Shown: positions 1 to 8,969, counted from the first letter of the stretch. The stretch is 30,504 nucleotides of DNA from Bacteroidota bacterium (GCA_018224345.1 JAGTUW010000269.1:1-30504); one strand, 5' to 3'. Notes: generated by a model from the letters alone, not told the origin. Translations and numbers: made by a program.

Positions 1-44
1 GAGGAAATTCTGTCCTGCGGTTGTCGGATGTGTGAAGCTTCAAA

Positions 45-105
45 GGGCGGACAGGAATGTCCGCCCTCCGTTATCGGGGAGGAAAGTCAGTCTTCCGGTA
101 ACGGA
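45..105. repeat. Two back-to-back inverted repeats (possible terminator of an upstream gene)
   Basis: The first hairpin pairs 45-52 with 59-66 (8 perfect base pairs, 6-base loop). The second pairs 67-79 with 93-105, with 7 perfect outer base pairs and then a mix of Watson-Crick and G-T pairs. Neither is followed by a T-run, so an intrinsic terminator is possible but not proven. The arms could also belong to a dispersed repeat, because part of the first arm recurs at 260-276. Confidence 0.5.
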
Positions 106-144
106 CAATCCTCTGTGTTCTTAGTGCACTCTGTTGTGCCAAGT

Positions 145-238
145 ATTCCCCTCATTCCCCTCATTTCCCTCATTTCCCACTTTTAACTTTTCACTTTTAA
201 CTTTTAACTCTCTTCAAGGTCTTCTTGCCCTTCTTGCC
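145..238. repeat. Composite simple-sequence tandem array
   Basis: Four 9-base units of the form ATTCCCCTC/ATTTCCCTC fill 145-180. Four 7-base units of TTTTAAC (one variant TTTTCAC) follow directly at 181-208. A 9-base CTTCTTGCC unit is then present twice at 221-238. Unit boundaries were read directly from the sequence. Such arrays are prone to copy-number change; no coding role is visible. Confidence 0.75.
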
Positions 239-391
239 ATCTGTGGTTTCTCACACTTCAATGTCCGCCCTCCGTTCACTCAGAAATAATCCTTCTCCTT
301 GCCCTTCTCGCTCTCTGTGGTTTGCCACAGTATGTCCTTTCTTCTCCGGGAAACTTCGTATCTTTCCACAGTAAAAATCCGGAGTCTTTTT

Positions 392-1057
392 ATGCCCTAC
401 ATCAACCTTCTCCCTGACAATACCCGTATCGATGTCGGTACGATATACTGTATCGGACGAAATTACATAAAACACATCCAGGAACTCGAAAACGAAGCCA
501 ACGCCGAACCGGTGCTCTTTCTCAAACCAGCGGCTTCACTCTGTATGCAGGGAAGGGAAATCGAGCTCCCTGCGTTCAGTAATGATGTGCATCACGAACT
601 GGAACTCGTACTGCTCGTCGGCAGGGAAGGGCGTCATATCAGCGAAGAACAGGCCTTGCACCATGTCGCAGGTATTGCTGTGGGCCTGGACCTGACCGCC
701 CGCGATACGCAGACGGCATTGCGGGAGAAGGGCTTGCCGTGGACGATCGCAAAAGGCTTTGAAACTGCGGCCTGTGTCTCGAACTTCCTTCCAAGACAGC
801 GCTTCGAAGATCTGAACGCATTACGCTTCACGTTACATGTCAACAATACGCTGCGCCAGGAAGGCGATACCTCCCTGATGATTTTTTCCGTACAGCGCAT
901 CATCGCGTTTATCAGCAGCCTGGTTTCACTGCAACCGGGAGATCTGATCTTTACCGGTACTCCGCATGGCGTGTCGGCGGTCGCACCCGGTGACATTTTA
1001 AAACTTGCTCTCGATGACCTCGACGCAACGTTTTCCGTTAAAAAGAACACTGTCTGA
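392..1057 (+). CDS. FAH-family hydrolase, FAHD1/YcgM-like (acylpyruvase or oxaloacetate decarboxylase)
   Basis: This 221-residue protein belongs to the fumarylacetoacetate hydrolase family and matches the small FAHD1-type layout. It has RNYIKHIQEL near residue 23, FLKPA at 43-47, metal-binding Glu69 and Glu71 in HHELELVLLVG, Asp100 in the GLDLTARD segment, KGLPWTIAKGF at 113-123 and FTGTPHGV at 187-194. Family members cleave C-C bonds in acylpyruvates or decarboxylate oxaloacetate in a Mg/Mn-dependent way; the exact substrate cannot be read from sequence. The ATG at 392 is chosen over upstream in-frame codons because GGAG sits 7 bases before it and homology begins there; the longer reading starts inside low-complexity leader. 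The next gene begins 8 bases after the stop, so the two are probably co-transcribed. Confidence 0.9.
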   Translation: MPYINLLPDNTRIDVGTIYCIGRNYIKHIQELENEANAEPVLFLKPAASLCMQGREIELPAFSNDVHHELELVLLVGREGRHISEEQALHHVAGIAVGLDLTARDTQTALREKGLPWTIAKGFETAACVSNFLPRQRFEDLNALRFTLHVNNTLRQEGDTSLMIFSVQRIIAFISSLVSLQPGDLIFTGTPHGVSAVAPGDILKLALDDLDATFSVKKNTV

Positions 1058-1065
1058 GAGTACGG

Positions 1066-3306
1066 ATGGGTCTGCGTATACTCGGTTTTCTTTCGCTCGT
1101 CCTCCTGATCACTGCAACCGGCGTGGTGATCGTCATCAATGCATCCGGCGACGAACCACCGACACCGGCAACGCTTGATGATAAACAGGCGATGCCCTTC
1201 GATACCTCATCGACAGATTGGAACGACTACCTCTGGCCGACGGATGCGAGTACGAGGCGCACCTCGGATTTCGCGGAATTCCGCGCAACGCATTTACACG
1301 CCGGTATCGATGTCAGTACCAACAATCGCACAGGATACAATGTCTTCGCCTCCCGTGACGGGTGGCTGCATACAGCCTATTTCCAGCCCGGTGGTTATGG
1401 ATGGTTCCTTGTGCTGCGTCATCACGACGGTTTTCATACCTGCTATGCGCACCTCGATCGATACAGCGAGAAGGTCCGTGATGCGTACCGTGCACGCCTG
1501 ATACAGGCAGGCCGCTCCTGGGGACGCATCGGGTTCGACGACGACACGGTGTGGGTTCGAAAAGGGGAAGTCATCGCCTATACGGGCAGTACCGGCGCGG
1601 GGCCGCCACACCTGCATTTCGAAATCCGTGATCCGGATTACAATCCCGTCAACCCGGGACTCTCTCCCAATCTGCGTCCGGTGGATTCCCTGCCGCCGGA
1701 AATCCGTCAGCTCATGCTTGTCCCCCTCGATGCGACGAGCAGCGTCGACGACAGCTACGAGCAGCGACTTTTCAATCCTGCGGGCACGGACAACACCTAT
1801 CGCATTGCCGCCACACCGGTATTGCGCGGACGCATCGGTATCATGCTGCGCGCACATGATCGTGCGGAAGGCGCGACGGATTATCCGACACCCTACAGTA
1901 TCACACTGTATGTGGATGATGTCGAAACATTCTCCACCGTCAGCAACCGCTTCCAGGATTCTCTCGGCTTTCACATACGCATCGATCGCGATCACAACCT
2001 GATGCGGGCACGCAAGGGCGAGTTCCGCAAGCTCTACAGAGAGGAAGGGAATCTGCTCGAAACCTATGCGCCACATCATCCCGAAGCAGGTATGCTTTCC
2101 GCTGCGAGAGTCGGTGTGGGTGAGAAACTTCTGCGTATCGTTGCGCGGGATCTTGCGGGCAATACCTCGACATTGCAATGGCGCGTGATGATCGCAGCGC
2201 CCGTCGATCTCGCATATTCACGCGAAGGAACGACTCTGACATTGCGGACGAGTGGCGACTGTGCTTCTCTGCTGTTGGAGGGAAAAAACTCCGGGACATC
2301 GGACGTGATACGGCAATGGCCGGGCGAAGTCAGCGCCATGGGGGTGACGGCGGATGTGCGGAGCTATTCTGCACGGGGGGTGCGTGCCGTCACTGTCGAT
2401 CGTTTCGGGAATCGTTTTGTGCATGCTACCTGGAGCACGGCAGACCCGCGCAGCACCGCCGCCAGGCTCTACCCGAGACGCTGGTTTGCCTACGATCAGA
2501 TCGTCTATGTGCTGAAAGCTGCGGCGCCATTTTTCTCTCCGCCTGCAATACGGATAAGGCAGGGTGAACGTGAGGGCGAAGGCGTGCTCATACCGGTCGA
2601 TGACAATGAGTACCGTGCGGTGCTCAATACCTGGCCGGGTTTCTCCGGCAAGGCGCACATTGAAGTCCGCTATAGCATCGGGGAGAAGGAACTCGTGTGG
2701 ACGGATGAACTCACGGCACATCATATCAACGCCACGCTCGGAGGACAACTGCGCTCGGAGGACAGCCGCTTCGTGATGAGTTTCGCGCCCGGCGATGTAC
2801 ATCGCAGTATGTTGTTTACGGTGGAGTGCGTCACTGGCTCGAATGAAAGCAGCTACCGTATCGAGCCCTCGGATCAGCCGTTGGCCGGGCGGCCCCTGGT
2901 CAGCATCACCCCCACGCCCGGAATGCGCAGACCGATAGTGCTTGTCCCGCGACCGCAGCGTAAATACCGCGATGTGTTCCTTCCGTATTCCACCGGCGCC
3001 ATTGTTGCGCGTTATCCGGGTGTATATACACTTGTCGATGACAGTGTCGGGCCCGAAGCCAGTATAGCTGTCGCACTCAACAGCAGGGAGCCTGTGCGCA
3101 TTGCCGTACGCGACAGTCTTTCCGGTGTGGACTGGAACAGCGTCGTCGCCCGTATCGATGACGTCATCGTTCCACTCGAGTACGACGAGCGCCGCAATGT
3201 TCTTGTGCTGCCACTCGATGTTTACAAAACCACCGGCAGGGGGGAGTTTTCTTTCAGCGTGCGCGACAAGGCCGGCAATACCACTGTACTCCGGCGAGTA
3301 CTGTAA
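1066..3306 (+). CDS. Membrane-anchored M23 (LytM-type) metallopeptidase with long C-terminal beta region
   Basis: This 746-residue protein starts with a hydrophobic segment (about residues 4-25) that acts as signal or anchor. The M23 domain follows at about 70-200, with the complete zinc set: His78 and Asp82 in HAGID, His129 in YAHLD, and His182 and His184 in HLHFE. Known M23 enzymes cut peptide cross-links in peptidoglycan, so an active periplasmic endopeptidase is likely. The remaining ~540 residues are beta-rich and end in an Ig-like segment with DKAGNTT near the C-terminus; I recognise no named domain in the middle. It lies 8 bases after the FAH-family gene and ends before a strong hairpin at 3333-3372. 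The large C-terminal region could bind the wall or a partner, which is inference. Confidence 0.9.
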   Translation: MGLRILGFLSLVLLITATGVVIVINASGDEPPTPATLDDKQAMPFDTSSTDWNDYLWPTDASTRRTSDFAEFRATHLHAGIDVSTNNRTGYNVFASRDGWLHTAYFQPGGYGWFLVLRHHDGFHTCYAHLDRYSEKVRDAYRARLIQAGRSWGRIGFDDDTVWVRKGEVIAYTGSTGAGPPHLHFEIRDPDYNPVNPGLSPNLRPVDSLPPEIRQLMLVPLDATSSVDDSYEQRLFNPAGTDNTYRIAATPVLRGRIGIMLRAHDRAEGATDYPTPYSITLYVDDVETFSTVSNRFQDSLGFHIRIDRDHNLMRARKGEFRKLYREEGNLLETYAPHHPEAGMLSAARVGVGEKLLRIVARDLAGNTSTLQWRVMIAAPVDLAYSREGTTLTLRTSGDCASLLLEGKNSGTSDVIRQWPGEVSAMGVTADVRSYSARGVRAVTVDRFGNRFVHATWSTADPRSTAARLYPRRWFAYDQIVYVLKAAAPFFSPPAIRIRQGEREGEGVLIPVDDNEYRAVLNTWPGFSGKAHIEVRYSIGEKELVWTDELTAHHINATLGGQLRSEDSRFVMSFAPGDVHRSMLFTVECVTGSNESSYRIEPSDQPLAGRPLVSITPTPGMRRPIVLVPRPQRKYRDVFLPYSTGAIVARYPGVYTLVDDSVGPEASIAVALNSREPVRIAVRDSLSGVDWNSVVARIDDVIVPLEYDERRNVLVLPLDVYKTTGRGEFSFSVRDKAGNTTVLRRVL

Positions 3307-3332
3307 CGACTATCCCGCAAGAAGAAGCGATA

Positions 3333-3372
3333 CGCCCGCCTGCGCTCCGGGAGAACGGAATGCAGGCGGGCG
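3333..3372. terminator. Bidirectional terminator hairpin between convergent genes
   Basis: An 11-base perfect inverted repeat pairs 3333-3343 with 3362-3372, and the loop contains an inner 4-base stem (3346-3349 with 3356-3359). A short T-run (3377-3380) follows on the plus side. It sits between the stop of the M23 peptidase and the stop of the convergent beta-barrel gene, as expected for a shared terminator. Confidence 0.75.
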
Positions 3373-3444
3373 TGTATTTTGGGAAAGGCGGCTGGGGAGA
3401 GGGGGCCGGAAAGCATTCTGTTACTTCCCGGAGCTTCCTCCGCC

Positions 3445-4203
3445 TCAGGGAATCGGGAAGGTTACATCGATCACAGCGCGAAGATTGTTGACTTTCCATG
3501 TATCCGCATATGATGCGTCGACGACCTGGTTGAGCCCGAATTCATACATGACCTGCGGTGTGATAAAGCCGTAGCGGAAGAAGAAGTCATAGCCCAATCC
3601 GATGGATGCGGAATAACGCAGATCGTTTGAGTCATCGATGTTTCCGGATTGTTCGGGCGACTGACTGCCTGATGCCCAGTCGGGCTCGACCACGCCCGCC
3701 GAATGCGAGAAGTCGCTTTTCAGAAGAGCGCCGATACCGAGACCGCCGGAAAGGAACAGTCCGGGGCCGCTCATCGGATAGACCTTGCCATATCCTCCGA
3801 AGGAAAGATACTGCAATGTGTAGGCGACGGAGTGATCACGGACGACGTTCCAGAGTGTGCCCTGATTATCGGCGATGCGGTAGGGTTCGGTATAGCGGCC
3901 GTCGATGTCGCCGGACATCTGATCAAAGGTCAGGCGCAGACCCAGCACCACGAAACGGGTGAGGGCCTTCTCGCCATGTACTCCGAAAATGAAATTACTG
4001 CCGTTGCCGTCTGAGAAATAGCTGTTGTCGGTGGCAGGCAGCAGAGGCACGTTGCCGCTGTGCAGACTTTGATTGAAGCCGAGAAACAATCCGCCGCGCA
4101 CCGTATGCCAGGCCCGGTCGCCAACACGGAGACCCTGCGCATGCACGGACTGCACGCCGGTGAGCGTCAGTACGAAGAGAAGAACAAGACTTATGCGTTT
4201 CAT
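3445..4203 (-). CDS. Outer-membrane beta-barrel protein, PorT/OmpW-like size
   Basis: This 252-residue protein has a signal peptide (MKR start, hydrophobic core, likely cleavage after Ala22 in SVHA-QG). The rest is alternating hydrophobic and polar residues rich in Gly, Tyr and Phe, typical of a small 8-10-strand outer-membrane barrel. Segments such as YLSFGGYGKVYPMSGPG and SASIGLGYDFFFRYGF look like strands. It ends in AVIDVTFPIP, without a T9SS tail. Its Shine-Dalgarno AAGGAG (4211-4216) overlaps the stop codon of the giant cargo gene just upstream, so translation of the two is probably coupled. A role as partner or surface anchor of that protein is inference. The exact barrel family cannot be named from sequence alone. 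Confidence 0.8.
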   Translation of the reverse strand: MKRISLVLLFVLTLTGVQSVHAQGLRVGDRAWHTVRGGLFLGFNQSLHSGNVPLLPATDNSYFSDGNGSNFIFGVHGEKALTRFVVLGLRLTFDQMSGDIDGRYTEPYRIADNQGTLWNVVRDHSVAYTLQYLSFGGYGKVYPMSGPGLFLSGGLGIGALLKSDFSHSAGVVEPDWASGSQSPEQSGNIDDSNDLRYSASIGLGYDFFFRYGFITPQVMYEFGLNQVVDASYADTWKVNNLRAVIDVTFPIP

Positions 4204-4214
4204 GAGTGTACTCC

Positions 4215-7200
4215 TTAGTTGGCAACGATGAGTTTCTGAACGCTGCGTGTGGACCCCGCTGTCATAATGACAAAGTAAATGCCGGGACGCAGATGATCGG
4301 CGGAATAGCGCAGGCTGTGCTCGCCCCGCCGTGTGACTCCACTGTGCAGGACATCGATTTCGACACCGAGCATATCATGGAGTTTCACTGAAACGAAGGA
4401 CTCGTTGCGCAAAGTGTATGATATCTCCGATCCGCGGCCGTTGACGCCATCGAGCACGTTCGGTCGTGGAGGATTCAACGATGTGATGCCCAGGTCTTCC
4501 AGCGTCGTGACACCGTTACGCGGACGCAGATTCACCGTACCCGTCGCCGCGTTGTACGTTTCGATCTGCGCGACCGGTGGCGTCATCTCCGCTGCTGCGA
4601 GAGTCCATTCCGTCGATGGATTTCTACCGACGAGCACTTCCATTACGATATGCAGCAATGCACCCGATGTGAAGCGAGCTGCGTTCACCGTGACCAGCAG
4701 GACGTCGGGGGAGGGACGTACGAACGTCGCCGTACCCTGCGATGAAATAATGCGATCGGGTGCCAGCGCCAGGCGGTCGAAACGCAATTCGAAACGCAGC
4801 GTCGCGCCGGCGATGTCGCAATCGAGATCGTCGAGAAGATATACGGGAATCTCTACCTTGTCACCCGGCCTCGAGGTGAGTTGCGGTGCTGTGATGCCGT
4901 CGGCACTACAGGAAAGCGCCAGTGCCGGCTGTTCGTAATCAACGGCCAGAATGATTCTTGCCTCACTGCGGCAGATGTTTTCCGAAGCCGTCAGTACAGC
5001 GGTGTTCGGCTGTCCTTCGACTGGTGTATAGAGCACGCGTATAATGCGGCGCTCCTCCGGCTGCAACACGATGTTGTGATCGTCTTCGGCAAGAGCGAAG
5101 GCGGTCGATCCGCGGAGCTCAAGTGCAAGTTCCATCGGAACGGCGCTCAGATTGATCAGTTCCGCTGTCATCTCCACTGCTTCGGTCAGACAGCGTATGC
5201 TGCTGAACACGCTGTCGCGGACGAAGGTGTATTCCATACGGTTGATGGTGCCGGTGAAGGGAATGCTGCGGGTTTCCGGTACACAACGCTGCGTGCGGGT
5301 GACCGTCACCTCGATGACACCGTTGAATGCTGTTGCCATCTCATCGAAGGGCGGAGTGACGGCGACAACGATTTCCTGCATCATACCCGTCGGGACAACT
5401 GTCGGCCAGGTGAGTGGAGAAAGCACGCGCAGCGGTGCATTCCCCGGTCTTATGGCGACCTCAATACTCTGTGGGATATCACCCTGGTTGTAAAATGTGA
5501 CAGACTGGCGCAGTTTCTCCATATCCGCTGGTCGGACGTTCCCGCCGGGACAAACAGTGATCATGCCGAAGTCGATTTGTTCGGGAGTGATACTGTATGC
5601 GGTGCTGCGCACCCTCGCCTGGACCGGAAAGCTCGCCGAGATGTCACAGGGTTCGCCGATGAGATTTACGACTCCACTGTACGTCCCTGGCTCGGTGCCG
5701 GTAAAGCGCACGAGTACAGCGCGTTCCTGACCGGTTTGCAGCGTGAAGGGGAATTGCTCTGGAGGATCATATGTGAAGCCCTCCGGAAGCATGCTGCCGT
5801 CGATGATGCGCACGGGGGTGCCGCCGGTATTGGTGATGGTCGCGCGGATCTGTCTGGATTGATCGGTCTCACAGGCCAGAATCTCAAGCGGAGATTCGGG
5901 CATGATCGATGTGACGTTGAAGGTGGGTTGGACGCCGCGGCCACGAACTGTAAACTCTACAGTATCGCTGCAGACATCGGAATAAAAGAGCAGATTACCG
6001 GCATCCTGTCCGACCTGAAGCGGCGTGTAGCGGATCGGGAATTCCCTGAACGCTCCGGGTTCCAGTGTGATTTTGAACGGTTTGGCCAGCAGCTGGAAGG
6101 GAGAAAGCGCCGGGAAACCATCGGATGTGACCGTCAGGCGTTTGTCTCCGGTATTCTCGAGAACGAACCCGCGGAGCTGACTGCTGTTGACACAGATGTC
6201 ACCATAGTTCGTGCTGTATCCGTTTTCCCTGACGAGGAAGCGCGGTTCGTAACGTTCGCCCATCAGTATGATGGGGAATTGTTCGCGACATGTGCCACCG
6301 GTGCCCGCGATGACGGTAAGCATGAGGGTATCACTGAACGCACCGCCGCTGCCGGCGAGGGCGTACACATCGATTTCACGGGATGTGTTTGCCGGAATTG
6401 CAACTCCCTGCGTGGGGAACGGCGAAATGCCGAGACGCAATTCATATTTCGCGGCGGGTGCAAGGGCGTTGAGAGTAATGGGAAGCGGGCTGTTGTTCTC
6501 GATGGTGATCACACGATAGGGCCCGTCCTCTGCGTCACCACAGTGTATGATTTCACCGAAGTCAGCTATTTCCGGTGTGATGCTGACCTGCGGCAGTATC
6601 CGTTCACCCGAAAGCGTGAAATAGACGGTGGAACCACAGGGAGTCCCGAACCACTGCACACTTCCACCGAAGGATCCGCCATCCCCGATTGGGGGGGCGA
6701 ACATGATATAGGCCTCGAAAGGACTGGTCGGATCGGGATTGATGATAACCGGCAGCGTGACTGCTGCATCCCAGGCGAAGCCATTCGGCAGTTGTGGCAG
6801 GTCATCGAATCGTACGGGTTCGGTGCCTGTATTCGTTACGCTCAGCAACATTCTTCCGTTTTCCTCGCAGTCGGCCAGCGTTACATGTGCGGGAGTGACG
6901 GTTGAGGTCAGTACCTGCTGGCTGAATGTGTTGCCGCGCAGGTCGACACTCGCTTCCAGCGCACAAAGATTTGCGCTGACAGTAAGTGTCCGTTCGAAAT
7001 TTCCGGATACAACCGGATGAAAGCGGATAGAGACGACGCGCTCGGCGCCGGGGGCGAGCGGGAAGGTGTTGCTGAACGCGTCGATTTCAAACGGCGCCGC
7101 GACCGAGATGGTCATCATCAATTCAGCGGTTCCGTCATTGACAAGGCGGATATTTTTTGCCGCGGAATAAGAACCGACACAGGTCGTGTCGAAGAGCTGC

Positions 7201-8969
7201 GGGGGAAGCATTCCGGGCGTGTCCACTGCTTCGGCGAAGAAGGAGACTTCCTGCCGTTCTCCGAAGAGATCGACCGGGAAGGTTTCCATGCAGATGCCGA
7301 AGTCGGCTTCGATGCTCATCGTCCTGGCAAAGGATGAAGCACCCTTGCGTGCCGGCTCGATCGTCACGGTGACGGACCCTCCGGCCGGGATGCTCGACGG
7401 TGCAGAAACGAGTGTAAAACCCGAAGGGATCGTGTAGCGCAGATCGGCTGCCTCGGTATAGGCATTGGTCAGAACGACATTGCGCTGCGGCAGCGGATCG
7501 GTCTCGCAATCGTTGATAACACCGAAATCAAGTTCGAAGGCATCGGCCGTCACTGTCGGTGCGATACGCGAGGCCTCGAGTTTGAAAAGAATTTCCTGGC
7601 CGCATTCATCGGCGGCGAGGATCACGTTTTCAATGATAGTCCCGCGCTGTCCGGCTTCAGGGACGAACTCGACATAGAGTTTGACATTGTCACGCGCCGG
7701 GAGGGAAAGAGGGAATATGTTCGGGTTCCTGAGAATAAAGCCGTCGCCGAGATCCGGAGGATCGCTGAAGCTCACCGCGTTCAGTCCGTCGTTGAACAGC
7801 GTGACGGTAATCAGGTCCTCCGCCTTGGTCTGGCAACTGAGAATCGAAGGCGTACCATCTACCTGTGCCGTGAGTGTCGTGCGTCCGATACGCAGGATGA
7901 CGGGAATCTCTATTTCTTCGGGATCATGGAAAGGTGAATGAAGGACAATCGTACCGGCATGTGTTCCCGGGCAGGGAATGGCCGAAGTGATCACATCGAC
8001 TTTCACCGAATCCACACCTGCCGAGGAAGTTCTCGACAATCGCAGCCAGGGGGTCGTCGTGCTGACTGTCCATTGATTACATTCCAGGGCTTCCGGGAGC
8101 ACGTGCAGCCACTGGGATTCCGGCGGATCGATATTCACCACGAAGGTGTCGAGTTCAGAAACCTCGAGCCTGAACTTCCGTGGTGCGTAATGCGCCGTGA
8201 TTTCCTTGTCGCGCGTCATGCTGATATTTAACAGAGGGTTTGTCCCCGACGCGTCGCCCGACCAGTGGGAAAACGTGTAGCAGGTGTCCGGTGCAGGAAG
8301 ATTGGCCGCGAACAGTATCACGCCGCTGCCGGGGGCATAATCCGGCTGCAACGGGACACGAACGACATGGCCCTTGCCCGGGGGATCGACTTCCACATTC
8401 AATGTATAGCGTGTCGGCGGCGGATCGCCGTATGTCACTTCAATGAGATAGCGGTTGGTACCGACCGGCAGTTCCACCTGCGCTACGGTGCTCATATCCA
8501 CATCCAGCACGGTCGGATCGGGATAGGAGAACAGCCGCATATCCGAAATCCCTGTGGCCAGTGGCAGACTCCAGCGCAGCCAGGTCGTCGCCGAACCGGG
8601 GTCGCGCCGTGCCAGCACCTCGAAGGTCTGGTTTATCGGTGGAGCTGTGTAAATGCCGCGTAAATCCTTGAGCACACCGTTGCCCAGGAGTGACGGTGTT
8701 CGAATATCGTTGTCTATCAGACGTGCATCGAAGGTGCCCGGAACCGATGGTGGAAGTTCCACCTCGCCGAGCGACGCATCGATCGCATCTGATGCGGCGG
8801 AATTGATTCCGATACGCAAATCGGTGCTATTGCCCACATTGTCGAATACCGTCAGCACTGTCACAATGTTCTGTGCGTGCACATTCTGCTGTCCCATTAT
8901 GAGCATCAGCAGTAAGAAAAGCGGCATTGCCGGAAGGGCAAAAGGTCTCGAAGTAACGGACGTTGGCAT
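4215..8969 (-). CDS. Giant secreted protein: nine Cys-paired choice-of-anchor-D-like repeats with T9SS sorting domain
   Basis: This protein has 1584 residues. Its N-terminal signal peptide probably ends after HAQ (about residue 33). An uncharacterised region (35-185) follows, then an InlB-type B-repeat-like segment (about 186-262, containing HWSGDASGTNPLLNISMTRD) and a BACON-like beta domain (about 265-365). Nine tandem ASH/choice-of-anchor-D-like repeats occupy about 366-1348; each has one Cys near its start and one near its end. A cohesin-like beta domain (about 1349-1485) precedes a C-terminal type A T9SS sorting domain (about 1495-1584) containing LRPGIYFVIMTAG. The domains predict export through T9SS and surface attachment or release, probably as an adhesin or structural rod. 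The ATG at 8969 is preferred over the TTG at 8975 because AAGAGG at 8976-8981 is 6 bases from the ATG but abuts the TTG. The beta-barrel gene follows after 11 bases. Confidence 0.9.
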   Translation of the reverse strand: MPTSVTSRPFALPAMPLFLLLMLIMGQQNVHAQNIVTVLTVFDNVGNSTDLRIGINSAASDAIDASLGEVELPPSVPGTFDARLIDNDIRTPSLLGNGVLKDLRGIYTAPPINQTFEVLARRDPGSATTWLRWSLPLATGISDMRLFSYPDPTVLDVDMSTVAQVELPVGTNRYLIEVTYGDPPPTRYTLNVEVDPPGKGHVVRVPLQPDYAPGSGVILFAANLPAPDTCYTFSHWSGDASGTNPLLNISMTRDKEITAHYAPRKFRLEVSELDTFVVNIDPPESQWLHVLPEALECNQWTVSTTTPWLRLSRTSSAGVDSVKVDVITSAIPCPGTHAGTIVLHSPFHDPEEIEIPVILRIGRTTLTAQVDGTPSILSCQTKAEDLITVTLFNDGLNAVSFSDPPDLGDGFILRNPNIFPLSLPARDNVKLYVEFVPEAGQRGTIIENVILAADECGQEILFKLEASRIAPTVTADAFELDFGVINDCETDPLPQRNVVLTNAYTEAADLRYTIPSGFTLVSAPSSIPAGGSVTVTIEPARKGASSFARTMSIEADFGICMETFPVDLFGERQEVSFFAEAVDTPGMLPPQLFDTTCVGSYSAAKNIRLVNDGTAELMMTISVAAPFEIDAFSNTFPLAPGAERVVSIRFHPVVSGNFERTLTVSANLCALEASVDLRGNTFSQQVLTSTVTPAHVTLADCEENGRMLLSVTNTGTEPVRFDDLPQLPNGFAWDAAVTLPVIINPDPTSPFEAYIMFAPPIGDGGSFGGSVQWFGTPCGSTVYFTLSGERILPQVSITPEIADFGEIIHCGDAEDGPYRVITIENNSPLPITLNALAPAAKYELRLGISPFPTQGVAIPANTSREIDVYALAGSGGAFSDTLMLTVIAGTGGTCREQFPIILMGERYEPRFLVRENGYSTNYGDICVNSSQLRGFVLENTGDKRLTVTSDGFPALSPFQLLAKPFKITLEPGAFREFPIRYTPLQVGQDAGNLLFYSDVCSDTVEFTVRGRGVQPTFNVTSIMPESPLEILACETDQSRQIRATITNTGGTPVRIIDGSMLPEGFTYDPPEQFPFTLQTGQERAVLVRFTGTEPGTYSGVVNLIGEPCDISASFPVQARVRSTAYSITPEQIDFGMITVCPGGNVRPADMEKLRQSVTFYNQGDIPQSIEVAIRPGNAPLRVLSPLTWPTVVPTGMMQEIVVAVTPPFDEMATAFNGVIEVTVTRTQRCVPETRSIPFTGTINRMEYTFVRDSVFSSIRCLTEAVEMTAELINLSAVPMELALELRGSTAFALAEDDHNIVLQPEERRIIRVLYTPVEGQPNTAVLTASENICRSEARIILAVDYEQPALALSCSADGITAPQLTSRPGDKVEIPVYLLDDLDCDIAGATLRFELRFDRLALAPDRIISSQGTATFVRPSPDVLLVTVNAARFTSGALLHIVMEVLVGRNPSTEWTLAAAEMTPPVAQIETYNAATGTVNLRPRNGVTTLEDLGITSLNPPRPNVLDGVNGRGSEISYTLRNESFVSVKLHDMLGVEIDVLHSGVTRRGEHSLRYSADHLRPGIYFVIMTAGSTRSVQKLIVAN

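Larger units (their letters stand above)
1..391. other. Gene-poor leader with hairpins and short tandem repeats
   Basis: I see no convincing gene here. Bases 3-35 could be the last codons of an upstream plus-strand gene (TGA at 33-35), followed ten bases later by a hairpin, but that is too short to call. The stretch contains two adjacent inverted repeats (45-105), a run of simple tandem repeats (145-238), a 17-base sequence present twice (56-72 and 260-276) and a small hairpin (315-330). Short open frames across it are low-complexity and overlap the repeats. The start of the following hydrolase gene is set by the Shine-Dalgarno-like GGAG at 381-384. Confidence 0.6.

Noticed and set aside
1..186. 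Open plus-strand frame at the window edge
   Set aside because: It reads through both hairpins and the simple tandem repeats and yields low-complexity residues; no family features.
145..238. Possible CRISPR array
   Set aside because: Units are 7-9 bases long with no spacers and no cas genes nearby, so this is simple tandem repetition.
1294..2178. 294-codon minus-strand open frame
   Set aside because: It is antisense to the M23 peptidase domain and has no recognisable motif.
4881..6905. 674-codon plus-strand open frame
   Set aside because: It lies entirely antisense to the repeats of the giant T9SS cargo gene; its translation is low in hydrophobic order, with no family motif and no ribosome site. 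It is a shadow of the codon bias on the other strand.
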